DNA from: Prochlorococcus sp. AG-355-J23
GTDB lineage: Bacteria > Cyanobacteriota > Cyanobacteriia > PCC-6307 > Cyanobiaceae
DNA: 64,000 bases
Assembly (NCBI GenBank): GCA_003278705.1
Contig: QCDR01000006.1
Coordinates: 1 to 64,000, forward strand
Reading direction: 5' to 3'
Made by a program: the position numbers and the translations under genes. Below the pieces are notes generated by a model. That model saw nothing but the letters and a program-made list of their open reading frames with translations, did no database searches and was not told the origin of the DNA. Position 1 is the stretch's first letter, and the number at the start of each line of letters is the position of its first letter. Positions 26,665-36,108 of the stretch are shown here, in pieces.

Positions 26665-28647
26665 ATGCAATCAAGTACAAATTCAACTGTAAATAGATCT
26701 ACTCATGATTCATCTAGATCTAAAAATAATACGCCAGCTCTACGAGTAATACCTCTTGGTGGACTTCATGAAATAGGAAAAAACACTTGCGTTTTTGAAT
26801 ATGGTGATGAATTAATGCTTGTTGATGCTGGCCTAGCTTTCCCATCTGATGGTATGCATGGCGTAAACGTTGTTATGCCTGATACAACTTTTTTAAAAGA
26901 AAATCAAAGAAGAATAAAAGGAATGATTGTCACTCACGGGCATGAAGATCATATTGGAGGTATTTCTCATCATCTAAAGCATTTTAATATTCCGATTATT
27001 TATGGTCCAAGACTGGCAATGTCAATGCTTAGAGGAAAAATGGAGGAAGCAGGGGTATCTGATAGAACAACTATACAGACAGTAAATCCAAGAGATGTCG
27101 TAAAAGTAGGACAACATTTTTCTGTTGAATTTATTCGAAATACCCATTCTATTTGTGATAGCTTTTCTTTAGCGGTTACAACACCTGTTGGCACAATTAT
27201 TTTCACTGGAGATTTTAAGTTTGATCATATGCCAGTAGATGGAGAACAATTTGATATTGAAAGAATGGTGCATTACGGAGAGAAGGGTGTTTTATGCATG
27301 TTCAGTGATTCGACTAATGCCGAAGTTCCAGGTTTTTGTCCTTCTGAGAAAACTATCTATCCCTCTTTAGAAAAACATATTGCAGAGGCAAAAGAACGAG
27401 TTATCCTTACCACTTTTGCTAGTTCTGTTCATAGAGTGACAATGATCTTAGAATTGGCCATGAAACATGGTAGAAAGGTAGGTTTGTTAGGTAGATCGAT
27501 GATAAATGTTATTGCTAAGGCAAGAGATATTGGTTATATGAAATGCCCAGATGATTTGTTTGTTCCTATCAAGCAAATTAGAGATTTGCCAGATAGGGAG
27601 ACCTTATTATTAATGACCGGTAGTCAAGGAGAACCCCTAGCAGCGTTAAGTAGAATCTCTCGTGGTGAACATCAGCATGTTCGTCTTAAGACTACTGATA
27701 CTGTAATATTTTCAGCCAGCCCAATTCCTGGTAATACTATTTCTGTTGTTAATACAATAGATAGATTAATGAAACTCGGAGCAAAGGTTGTTTATGGAAA
27801 GGGTGAGAATATTCATGTTTCTGGTCATGGTTTTCAAGAAGATCAAAAGTTAATGTTGGCACTCGCAAAACCTAAGTTTTTTGTTCCTGTTCATGGAGAA
27901 CATAGAATGCTTGTTTGTCATGGGAAGAGTGCACAAACTATGGGGGTTCCAAAGGATAATATCTTAATTATTGAAAATGGAGATGTAGTTGAGTTAACAC
28001 CTAATTCTATTCAAAAGGGCGATCCTGTAAAAGCTGGTGTTGAACTGCTTGATAACTCACGAAATGGGATAGTAGATGCTCGAGTACTAAAGGAAAGGCA
28101 GCAATTAGCTGGGGATGGTGTAGTAACTGTTTTAGCTCCTATTAGTACAGATGGGAAGATGGTTGCGCCTCCTAGAGTTAATTTAAGAGGAGTTGTTACT
28201 ACTGCAGAGCCAAGAAAAATGTCTATGTGGACAGAAAGAGAAATAAGCTGGGTTTTAGAAAATAGATGGAAACAATTATCCAGACAAACTGGGCCGAATA
28301 ATTTTGAGGTAGATTGGATTGGTGTACAAAGAGAAATTGAAAATGGTTTATCGAGAAGAATGAGAAGAGAATTACAAGTTGAACCACTTATTTTGTGTTT
28401 AGTTCAACCTGCTCCAAGTGGAACTCGTGCTTATATCCCAAAGATTACCGAAGAGCAAAATTTCTCCAATAGAAATAGAAATAATAATTTCCATAAGAAA
28501 TCAAACAATAATCATCTTAATAGTTCAAATAACCAACAAAATACCCAAAAAAGTCCAAAAGTTTCACAGAATCCATCAGCTGAGACTGCTACAGAAGATT
28601 CATTTGAAGGTAGAACAAGAAGAAGAAGATCTGCTGTAACATCTTAA
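26665..28647 (+). CDS. rnj: Ribonuclease J
   Basis: RNase J is a metallo-beta-lactamase/beta-CASP ribonuclease with 5'-3' exo- and endonuclease activity, a main mRNA decay and maturation enzyme in cyanobacteria. The zinc-binding HxHxDH is in THGHEDHIGG near residue 90, with further ligands in FIRNTHSICDS and FTGDFKFDH. The beta-CASP domain spans about 230-360. After about residue 595 there is an Asn-rich, probably disordered tail ending in an Arg patch (TRRRRS). It ends with a 4-bp overlap with convergent tilS. Confidence 0.95.
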   Translation: MQSSTNSTVNRSTHDSSRSKNNTPALRVIPLGGLHEIGKNTCVFEYGDELMLVDAGLAFPSDGMHGVNVVMPDTTFLKENQRRIKGMIVTHGHEDHIGGISHHLKHFNIPIIYGPRLAMSMLRGKMEEAGVSDRTTIQTVNPRDVVKVGQHFSVEFIRNTHSICDSFSLAVTTPVGTIIFTGDFKFDHMPVDGEQFDIERMVHYGEKGVLCMFSDSTNAEVPGFCPSEKTIYPSLEKHIAEAKERVILTTFASSVHRVTMILELAMKHGRKVGLLGRSMINVIAKARDIGYMKCPDDLFVPIKQIRDLPDRETLLLMTGSQGEPLAALSRISRGEHQHVRLKTTDTVIFSASPIPGNTISVVNTIDRLMKLGAKVVYGKGENIHVSGHGFQEDQKLMLALAKPKFFVPVHGEHRMLVCHGKSAQTMGVPKDNILIIENGDVVELTPNSIQKGDPVKAGVELLDNSRNGIVDARVLKERQQLAGDGVVTVLAPISTDGKMVAPPRVNLRGVVTTAEPRKMSMWTEREISWVLENRWKQLSRQTGPNNFEVDWIGVQREIENGLSRRMRRELQVEPLILCLVQPAPSGTRAYIPKITEEQNFSNRNRNNNFHKKSNNNHLNSSNNQQNTQKSPKVSQNPSAETATEDSFEGRTRRRRSAVTS

Positions 28648-29654
28648 CTTTTTTCAAAATTTATATAGTTTTTATCCCAAACAATTTTTAAAAACTCTTG
28701 CAGATTAATTTGACCTTTGTTTTTTTCATAAATTGAAGTTGCTAATTTTGTCAGATTTTTAGAACTACATTGCTTTGCAGATATTTCTTTTAAAAATCTA
28801 TTTAAAATTGTGCACCTAGCTTCAATACACATACCATTTAGGAGATTCCTATCGATACCTTTAACATCTTTACAATATAAATAAGCTAGTTCACTAAGAT
28901 CATTACGTTCATTATTGTATTTGCTCATTTTTTGGGAAAAATTATTTATCCTTTCAGAACAACCAGGATAGATGACTTCTAAGGCAGGAATAATTTTTTT
29001 TCTTACTAAATTTCTTTTTAATTTAAGATCTGAATTTGTAGGATCTTCCCAGACTGGGATCTTCATATCATTGCAAAATTGTTTTGTATCTTCCCTATTG
29101 AAAATTAATATTGGTCTTATTAAATAAATTTGATTTTCTATTAATCTTTTACTCTCAATATTACTCAGACCTGCAAAATTGCTTCCTCTAGATAAATTGA
29201 GGATAAATGTTTCTGCATTATCACTACTCGTGTGACCAGTTAACAAATAAATATTATGTTTTTGCTGGTTTTTATTTAATAAAGTTTTGGCTCTTTCACA
29301 TAATTTTTTATATCTCCATTCTCGTGCTTTTTCTTCTGAAGAAATACTTTCTTTATTTGCTTGATCAAAAGAGAATGAAATATTTTTATCTTCGCAATAA
29401 TCTTTTAATTCAAGAGCATATAGTGATGATTTTTCGTGCCATTGATGATCACCATGCCAAACACTAATAGACCAATTATGTAGTTTTTTTAGGTCATTAA
29501 TTAGTGTTAATAAGGCCATTGAGTCTTGACCTCCCGAAACACTTATTAAAATATTGGATCCTTTGGGAATTAATATTTTTTGGGTAAGAATCTCCTTATG
29601 AAGCTGATGATGCCATGATGACCAATTTTTCTGACTTAATTTTTTATCAGTCAT
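28644..29654 (-). CDS. tilS: tRNA(Ile)-lysidine synthase
   Basis: TilS attaches lysine to C34 of the CAU-anticodon tRNA(Ile), changing its reading from AUG to AUA. The 336 aa contain the PP-loop ATP motif SGGQDS at residues 40-45 and LLTGHTSSDNAETFILNLSRGS around 135-155, both typical of the family. The length is that of the short form without the full C-terminal domains of E. coli TilS, as in many cyanobacteria. It is convergent with RNase J with a 4-bp overlap. Confidence 0.94.
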   Translation of the reverse strand: MTDKKLSQKNWSSWHHQLHKEILTQKILIPKGSNILISVSGGQDSMALLTLINDLKKLHNWSISVWHGDHQWHEKSSLYALELKDYCEDKNISFSFDQANKESISSEEKAREWRYKKLCERAKTLLNKNQQKHNIYLLTGHTSSDNAETFILNLSRGSNFAGLSNIESKRLIENQIYLIRPILIFNREDTKQFCNDMKIPVWEDPTNSDLKLKRNLVRKKIIPALEVIYPGCSERINNFSQKMSKYNNERNDLSELAYLYCKDVKGIDRNLLNGMCIEARCTILNRFLKEISAKQCSSKNLTKLATSIYEKNKGQINLQEFLKIVWDKNYINFEKS

Positions 29655-29739
29655 TTTGTGTTGCTCAGATAATATTTTTTAAAAAATGCACTGTTTTACT
29701 AAAACAATGTCACAATCGGGTAATAAATTCATTAAGTAA

Positions 29740-30516
29740 ATGAGTCTGATTAATCTTTTGCCACAAAAAATCAAAGAAGAGTTAAGAAGCAAATCCTTAC
29801 TCAAAGTTATTTCAGGATTGAATAATTACGATGTTCAGTCTGTGAAAATAATTGTTGAGGCTGCTTCATTAGGAGGTGCAGATCTTGTCGATATTGCTTG
29901 TAAACCTGAACTCGTTGATTTAGTACTTAAGAATTCAACACTACCCGTTTGTGTTAGTTCAGTAGTGCCTCGATCTTTTCAAGATTGTGTAAAAGCAGGA
30001 GCATCATTAATTGAGATAGGAAATTACGATACTTTTTATGAAAAAGGCATTCATTTTTCAGATAAAAAAGTTTTAAACATTACAAAAGAGACTAGGGATT
30101 TATTGCCTAGTTTTCCTTTATCAGTAACTGTTCCTCATACTATGCCTATTGATAAACAAGTTGATCTTGCTGTAAAGCTAGTGGAAGAAGGCGTTGATAT
30201 TATTCAAACAGAAGGTGGTACCAGTTCTACTCCTTACTCTCCAGGAATTCAAGGTTTTTTTGAAAAATCAGTCCCAACTCTTGCAGCTACCTATGCTATT
30301 CATCAAGAATTTAAGAAACAATCTCTGAATATACCAATTATGAGTGCTTCTGGATTAAGCCAAGTAACTTGCCCACTAGCAATATCCTCTGGAGCCTCAG
30401 CAGTTGGCGTTGGTTCTGTGGTTAATAAATTAGATGATTTAATATCAATGATTGCGGTTGTTAGGGGCTTAAAAGAATCTTTGAAAAATTCAATAATTGG
30501 AGAAAAAATTTCTTAG
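29740..30516 (+). CDS. DUF561 / Ycf23 family protein
   Basis: The 258 aa look like a TIM-barrel protein of the DUF561 family, which includes plastid Ycf23. Typical segments are LKVISGLNNYD near residue 22, ASLGGADLVDIACKPEL near 47, and the later QTEGGTSSTPYSPGIQG near 160 with ASGLSQVTCPLAISSGASAVGVGS near 205. The last resembles a phosphate-binding barrel loop. The family is found in cyanobacteria and plastids of algae; its reaction is unknown. It precedes uvrB by 29 bp on the same strand. Confidence 0.82.
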   Translation: MSLINLLPQKIKEELRSKSLLKVISGLNNYDVQSVKIIVEAASLGGADLVDIACKPELVDLVLKNSTLPVCVSSVVPRSFQDCVKAGASLIEIGNYDTFYEKGIHFSDKKVLNITKETRDLLPSFPLSVTVPHTMPIDKQVDLAVKLVEEGVDIIQTEGGTSSTPYSPGIQGFFEKSVPTLAATYAIHQEFKKQSLNIPIMSASGLSQVTCPLAISSGASAVGVGSVVNKLDDLISMIAVVRGLKESLKNSIIGEKIS

Positions 30517-30545
30517 TATAGCAACATCCTTTAGCTACTAGCTTG

Positions 30546-32585
30546 ATGAACAACTATAAGCTTCAAGCTCCTTACGAACCAAATGGAGATCAACCAGAAG
30601 CTATTAAAAAATTAGTTAAAGGCGTAAACAATGGTAAACAGTTTCAGACTCTTTTAGGAGCTACTGGAACTGGTAAAACATTTACTATTGCCAATGTAAT
30701 TCAGCAAACAGGAAGACCAGCACTTGTTTTAGCCCATAACAAAACGTTGGCTGCACAACTATGTAATGAATTAAGAGAATTTTTTCCAAAAAATGCTGTT
30801 GAGTACTTCATTTCTTACTACGATTATTATCAACCTGAGGCTTATGTACCTGTAAGTGATACTTACATCGCCAAAACTGCTTCAATCAATGAAGAAATAG
30901 ATATGCTTAGGCATTCTGCAACACGCTCATTATTTGAAAGAAAAGATGTAATTGTTGTAGCCTCAATAAGTTGTATTTATGGTCTTGGTATACCGAGTGA
31001 GTATTTAAAAGCTGCAGTTAAATTTGAAGTGGGAAAATCAATAAATCTACGTTCTTCTTTGAGGTCTCTCGTTGAAAATCAATATACTAGAAATGATATT
31101 GAAATTACTAGAGGTAGATTCAGAATTAAAGGTGATGTTTTAGAAATCGGTCCAGCTTATGAAGATAGATTAATAAGAATTGAATTATTTGGTGATGAAG
31201 TCGAGGCTATTAGATATGTTGACCCTACTACAGGAGAAATACTTGAAAGTTTGGAACAAGTTAGCGTTTACCCAGCGAAGCATTTTGTGACTCCAAAAGA
31301 AAGACTTGAGAGTGCAATAAGTGCAATTAGAAGTGAATTAAAAACTCAACTCGATAAATTTACATACGAAGGAAAATTATTAGAGGCTCAACGTCTAGAA
31401 CAACGTACAAAATATGATTTAGAAATGCTTAAAGAGGTTGGTTATTGTAATGGAGTTGAGAATTATGCTCGTCATTTATCAGGGAGGGAGGAAGGTTCAC
31501 CGCCAGAATGCTTAATAGATTACTTTCCCAAAGATTGGTTGTTGGTAGTTGATGAGAGTCATGTAACATGTCCTCAACTTCATGCGATGTACAACGGTGA
31601 TCAATCTAGAAAAAAAGTTTTAATAGATCATGGTTTTAGATTGCCAAGTGCTGCAGATAATAGACCTTTAAAATGTGAAGAGTTTTGGGAAAAATCAAAA
31701 CAGACATTATTTATAAGTGCAACCCCCGGCCAATGGGAATTAGATCAATGTGATGGTGAATTTATTGAGCAAGTTATAAGACCAACTGGGGTATTAGACC
31801 CGGTAATTGATGTAAGACCTAGTGAAGGCCAAATAGAAGATCTGTTATCTGAAATAAGAATTCGAGCTGAAAAGAATCAAAGAGTGCTTGTGACAACACT
31901 TACTAAGAGAATGGCTGAAGATCTAACTGATTTTTTATCTGAAAATAAAGTGAGAGTTAGATATTTGCATTCCGAAATCCATTCAATTGAAAGAATTGAA
32001 ATTATTCAAGACCTTAGAATGGGCGAATATGATGTTTTGGTAGGAGTTAATTTATTAAGAGAGGGACTAGATCTTCCAGAAGTATCCTTAGTCGCCATTT
32101 TAGATGCTGATAAAGAAGGTTTTCTGAGGGCAGAAAGGTCATTGATTCAAACAATAGGAAGAGCTGCCAGACATGTTGAAGGTGTTGCCTTGCTTTATGC
32201 AGATAACTTCACAGATTCAATGAAAAGAGCAATATCTGAAACTGAAAGAAGAAGAACTATTCAAAAAAAATATAACCAAGTCAATGGTATTACTCCAAAA
32301 CCTGCAGGCAAAAAAATTGAAAATTCAATATTATCTTTTCTAGAACTTTCCAGAAAACTAGATGCTGGTGGTTTATCTAAAGATTTAATAAATATAGTTA
32401 ATAACAAAACTGACGCAATTCTCAGTTCCAGTGATAATCAATGTTTGCTCGAAGAATTGCCTGATTTAATAGAAAAGTTAGAAATTAAAATGAAAGACGC
32501 TGCAAAAGAGTTAAATTTTGAAGAAGCAGCAAATTTGAGGGATAGAATCAAAAAATTAAGACAAAAATTGGCAAGAAATAATTAA
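30546..32585 (+). CDS. uvrB: UvrABC system protein B
   Basis: UvrB verifies DNA damage and loads UvrC in nucleotide excision repair. The start chosen is the ATG at 30546; a TTG directly before it would add one residue. The 679 aa have Walker A GATGTGKT near residue 39, the beta-hairpin [12 protein letters not shown] near 94, helicase motif DESHVT, the C-terminal motifs [14 protein letters not shown] and QTIGRAARH, and a UVR domain at the end ([22 protein letters not shown]). The gene is complete. Its end is 7 bp from convergent lysC. Confidence 0.97.
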   Translation: MNNYKLQAPYEPNGDQPEAIKKLVKGVNNGKQFQTLLGATGTGKTFTIANVIQQTGRPALVLAHNKTLAAQLCNELREFFPKNAVEYFISYYDYYQPEAYVPVSDTYIAKTASINEEIDMLRHSATRSLFERKDVIVVASISCIYGLGIPSEYLKAAVKFEVGKSINLRSSLRSLVENQYTRNDIEITRGRFRIKGDVLEIGPAYEDRLIRIELFGDEVEAIRYVDPTTGEILESLEQVSVYPAKHFVTPKERLESAISAIRSELKTQLDKFTYEGKLLEAQRLEQRTKYDLEMLKEVGYCNGVENYARHLSGREEGSPPECLIDYFPKDWLLVVDESHVTCPQLHAMYNGDQSRKKVLIDHGFRLPSAADNRPLKCEEFWEKSKQTLFISATPGQWELDQCDGEFIEQVIRPTGVLDPVIDVRPSEGQIEDLLSEIRIRAEKNQRVLVTTLTKRMAEDLTDFLSENKVRVRYLHSEIHSIERIEIIQDLRMGEYDVLVGVNLLREGLDLPEVSLVAILDADKEGFLRAERSLIQTIGRAARHVEGVALLYADNFTDSMKRAISETERRRTIQKKYNQVNGITPKPAGKKIENSILSFLELSRKLDAGGLSKDLINIVNNKTDAILSSSDNQCLLEELPDLIEKLEIKMKDAAKELNFEEAANLRDRIKKLRQKLARNN

Positions 32586-32592
32586 AAAGAAC

Positions 32593-34353
32593 TTATTTTT
32601 CTAATTCGAAATGATTATGAATCGCATTAACTGCTTTGTCACAATCTTTTTCTAAGACAATACATGTAGTCCTGATTTCACTCGTGGCAATCATTTCAAT
32701 ATTGATATTTTGGTCAGCCAATGCTCTAAATATTTTTCCAGCTGTCCCAACCTTAAATGCCATTCCCGCTCCTACAGTACTTACTTTTGCTATAGCAGGG
32801 CCATCTTCAATGTATGATCCGGGTAATTTTTTTGTTAAGGCCTCAAAAACTAAGTTAGCTTTTTCTCTATCTTGTTTATTCATTGTAAGACTAATATCCT
32901 TAGTTTTTAAAGAGGAAATTCTTTCAGACTGAACAATAGTATCGATAAGTAAATTATTTTCAGCTAATGCTAAACATATCGATGCTGCTACACCTGGACG
33001 ATCAGGAAGTTTTCTAAAGCTTACCTGAACTTGGTTTTTATCTAATGCAATTCCTCTTACTTCAGGTTGATCTTGTTTTTTATTGATTGGATTAACAAAT
33101 ATTTGTGTATCGGATAACTTAAATTTCTCAGCAACAAATCTAATAGCTTTTGGTATATTATTAATTTCAATTATACAGCTGACTTTAATTTCACTAGTAG
33201 CTATTAACCTGACATTTATATTCGCTTGAGATAAAGTATCAAATAAATCAGCTGAAACACTAGGTCTGCCCATAATGCCTGCTCCTTGAATACTTAATTT
33301 AGTCATGTTGGTTTTTAATTTAAATTCTCCCCCTAATTGACTAGTTATAAGTTCACATTGTTCTGCAGTCTTTTTTACTTCTAATTCACCAACAGTAAAT
33401 GTAATATCGTTTTTATTTCCATCATTTGTCGCTTGTATTATTAAATCTACGTTAATACTTGCTTCTGAAAGTTTTTCAAATATTTGCGCAGCAATCCCAG
33501 GCCTATCAGGAATATTTGAGAGACTGAATACTGCTTGGTTTTCTAATACTTCAAGACTATTGACTGTTTTTGTTAATTCTAAGCTTCCTCTTTTTAGCGG
33601 GAGAGGTTGGATTTGACTGTCTAGAAGAGTCCCACTGGAGTCACTTTGGCTTGATTTGACATACAATTTAATTCCATAATTGCGAGCAATTTCTACTGCT
33701 CTTGGATGCAGAACTGAAGCACCGACGCTTGCAAGTTCAAGCATTTCCTCGCAGCTAATTTCATCTAAGAGTTTCGCATTAGGAACAATCCTTGGATCAG
33801 TAGTAAGAACCCCTGGAACGTCTGTATAAATTTCGCAAGTCTCAGCCCCTAAAGCTGTTGATAAAGCTACCGCAGAAGTATCTGAACCACCTCTACCCAA
33901 AGTTGTAATTTCCATTGAACCCGTATGGCTTAATGTTGTTCCTTGAAATCCAGCCACGACAACTACAAAACCCTGATTTAAATAATTTTGGATCCTTTCT
34001 GTTTTAATATCCAGAATTCTAGCTTTTCCATGAATTGATTCAGTAATAATTCCAACCTGGCTACCAGTCATTGAAATTGCAGGTATTCCGTATTCGTTTA
34101 ATGCCATTGAAAGAAGAGCTATGGTTACTTGCTCTCCAGTTGAGAGAAGCATATCCAATTCTCTTCGATTAGGATTTTTACTAATTGATTCCGCTAAACA
34201 ATTTAAATCATCTGTAGTTTGCCCCATCGCAGAGACAACTACGACAATTTCATTCCCTGCTTCTTTACTTTGACAAATGCTACTTGCAATATTTTTAATT
34301 TTTTTAATATCACCGACAGAAGTACCGCCAAATTTTTTTACTAGTAAAGCCAT
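32593..34353 (-). CDS. lysC: Aspartate kinase with four ACT domains
   Basis: LysC phosphorylates aspartate, the entry step to lysine, threonine and methionine. The 586 aa are longer than the roughly 400-450 aa of common forms. The kinase domain (1-250) has KFGGTSVGD at the start and TTLGRGGSDTSAVALS near 155. Four ACT domains follow, each with a recognisable core: PDRPGIAAQIF, GRPSVSADLFDTL, PDRPGVAASIC and VGTAGKIFRAL. Two pairs of ACT domains are the known cyanobacterial arrangement and bind lysine or threonine for feedback control. holA is 39 bp downstream on the same strand. Confidence 0.97.
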   Translation of the reverse strand: MALLVKKFGGTSVGDIKKIKNIASSICQSKEAGNEIVVVVSAMGQTTDDLNCLAESISKNPNRRELDMLLSTGEQVTIALLSMALNEYGIPAISMTGSQVGIITESIHGKARILDIKTERIQNYLNQGFVVVVAGFQGTTLSHTGSMEITTLGRGGSDTSAVALSTALGAETCEIYTDVPGVLTTDPRIVPNAKLLDEISCEEMLELASVGASVLHPRAVEIARNYGIKLYVKSSQSDSSGTLLDSQIQPLPLKRGSLELTKTVNSLEVLENQAVFSLSNIPDRPGIAAQIFEKLSEASINVDLIIQATNDGNKNDITFTVGELEVKKTAEQCELITSQLGGEFKLKTNMTKLSIQGAGIMGRPSVSADLFDTLSQANINVRLIATSEIKVSCIIEINNIPKAIRFVAEKFKLSDTQIFVNPINKKQDQPEVRGIALDKNQVQVSFRKLPDRPGVAASICLALAENNLLIDTIVQSERISSLKTKDISLTMNKQDREKANLVFEALTKKLPGSYIEDGPAIAKVSTVGAGMAFKVGTAGKIFRALADQNINIEMIATSEIRTTCIVLEKDCDKAVNAIHNHFELEK

Positions 34354-34392
34354 ATTTAAATCATAATGTAAATTCTTAAACTTATAATTTGG

Positions 34393-35394
34393 TTAACTTA
34401 AGTTAATTAATTTATCTGTAAAAACATTTATAGGATTATTACCTTTTTTTAGTAATGATTCAATATCTAGTAAGTTACTCATTAAATTAATTAAATATTC
34501 TTGAGATACATTTTTGACTTTTTTTCGAATAAAAAAAATTCTTTTTGGATTAGAAATGCCTGCAAGATTACAAATCTTTTCTGCATTATCATTACCTGAA
34601 TTAACTGCTAGTTTTATAATGGTATGAATTCTTATTTGACTAATTAAACCTGCATTTAGTCTTAAAGCAGGTTCTCCTTTCTGTAAAGAATAATTTATTT
34701 CAATGAGGCTTTCATTAATATTTTTTTGTAAGAGAAGATCAATGATTTTGAAAATATTTGATTGATGATCACTAAATATTTTTTTTACATCAATACTTTT
34801 AAGAAAAAGTTGTGAATTCGAATCACTTGATACTGCAGAGAGGTATGTTTTTGCTTTGGCTAATTCATTTATTAGTTTAAAGCTGTCATTACCAACTGAA
34901 TCAATAATTAATTCAGCTGCATTTTTATCAATTTTGATATTCATTTCATTTGCTGCATCTTCTAAAAATCTTTTTTGTCCCTCATAGTCCCAGATTTCTG
35001 GTAAAGAAAATGATTTTTCTTTGGCTAAATTATTTTTGATAAGTTTTTGTAAAAATTTAGTACTCTTTAGTCTTGAGTCTGGTTTTTTTGTATTTTGCAA
35101 AATGAAATAAGTATTTTGAGGTATATTGTCATGAATTTTTTCAAATTTAGTTCTTAGATCTTCATTTTTGGCAGTAAAAATGGGATTATTTTTCAATGTA
35201 ACTATTCTGTATCCATCTCCAAAAGCAGGTGTAAGAACTTCATCAAAAGCTTTATTGACTTGCTCATCATCATCTCCATTTAAATTAGTTACGTTTATTT
35301 CTTTCCATTCTTTGGATACTTCCTTATCGATTAATTTTTGAATAAATGTATTTTGAGCATTTAGATCATTACCCCATAATATTTGTATTGGCAT
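34393..35394 (-). CDS. holA: DNA polymerase III delta subunit
   Basis: The 333-aa protein matches the delta subunit, which opens the beta clamp within the clamp loader. It shows the N-terminal PIQILWGNDLNAQNTFIQ segment, the central AELIIDSVGNDSFKLINELAKAKTYL-type helical region around residues 160-190, and the C-terminal collar helices. Sequence conservation in this family is low, but the layout and length are typical. It is downstream of lysC and divergent from the precorrin-8X methylmutase gene, with a 58-bp gap. Confidence 0.88.
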   Translation of the reverse strand: MPIQILWGNDLNAQNTFIQKLIDKEVSKEWKEINVTNLNGDDDEQVNKAFDEVLTPAFGDGYRIVTLKNNPIFTAKNEDLRTKFEKIHDNIPQNTYFILQNTKKPDSRLKSTKFLQKLIKNNLAKEKSFSLPEIWDYEGQKRFLEDAANEMNIKIDKNAAELIIDSVGNDSFKLINELAKAKTYLSAVSSDSNSQLFLKSIDVKKIFSDHQSNIFKIIDLLLQKNINESLIEINYSLQKGEPALRLNAGLISQIRIHTIIKLAVNSGNDNAEKICNLAGISNPKRIFFIRKKVKNVSQEYLINLMSNLLDIESLLKKGNNPINVFTDKLINLS

Positions 35395-35452
35395 AATTGC
35401 TCAATAAAAACCATATATTAACTATGATTACTTCTAACACAAATTAAGTTTA

Positions 35453-36076
35453 ATGGTAATAGATCATCCAATTTTTTTGGAAAGCATCAGATTCATAAGA
35501 TCTCGTTTAGTAGCCAATGATCTAAATTATTTGGAAAAAAAAGTTTTAGAGAGATTAGTCCATACTTCAGGGGATTTTACAGTTCAAAATCTTGTAAATT
35601 TTAGTGAAGGTGCTTGTGAAAGGGGTCTTCAGGCACTTAAAAATGGTGCTCCTATTTTAGCTGATACCGATATGGCAGCAGCAGCAATAAAATCCATGGC
35701 AGAAAATACCACTATGAATAAAGTATTTACCGCTAGAATGTGGTTTGGAAACAATAATCATACAAACTTAACTAAAACTGCATATGGCTTAAGTGAAGGT
35801 TGGAAGGAGTTATCCGCTATAAATTCTGGAAGCAAATCTCCTATTGTAGTTATTGGCAGTTCGCCTACAGCGTTAACTTATTTGATTGATATTTTAGAAA
35901 ATGCAAAAGATTTACCTAGTTTAATTATCGGAATGCCTGTTGGATTTATTGGAGTAGAGAATAGCAAAAACAAACTGATTTCCACCGATCTTCCTAGAAT
36001 TGTTTTGAATTCAACTAGAGGAGGTGCTGCAATGGCAGCTGCTACAGTTAACGCCTTATTGAGGGAAACAATTTAA
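35453..36076 (+). CDS. cobH: Precorrin-8X methylmutase (CobH/CbiC)
   Basis: This enzyme moves a methyl group from C-11 to C-12 of precorrin-8, giving hydrogenobyrinate (or the cobalt form) in vitamin B12 synthesis. The 207 aa include the catalytic histidine in RLVHTSGDF near residue 33, then GAPILADTDMAAAAI near 69, and the C-terminal IGMPVGFIGVENSK. The family normally spans about 200-210 aa, so it is complete. Making pseudocobalamin-type cofactor is usual in this group. It converges on mutS with a 32-bp gap. Confidence 0.94.
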   Translation: MVIDHPIFLESIRFIRSRLVANDLNYLEKKVLERLVHTSGDFTVQNLVNFSEGACERGLQALKNGAPILADTDMAAAAIKSMAENTTMNKVFTARMWFGNNNHTNLTKTAYGLSEGWKELSAINSGSKSPIVVIGSSPTALTYLIDILENAKDLPSLIIGMPVGFIGVENSKNKLISTDLPRIVLNSTRGGAAMAAATVNALLRETI

Positions 36077-36108
36077 AAAGTATTTATTTTATAAAAATGT
36101 CAAAAAAT

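Noticed and set aside
30517-30545. LexA-type site before uvrB
   Set aside because: The 29-bp spacer holds no GTAC-type half sites with correct spacing.
34393-34406. TTAACTTAAGTTAA palindrome at the holA stop as an operator
   Set aside because: It overlaps coding sequence and the stop codon, is mostly A and T, and has no evident partner promoter.
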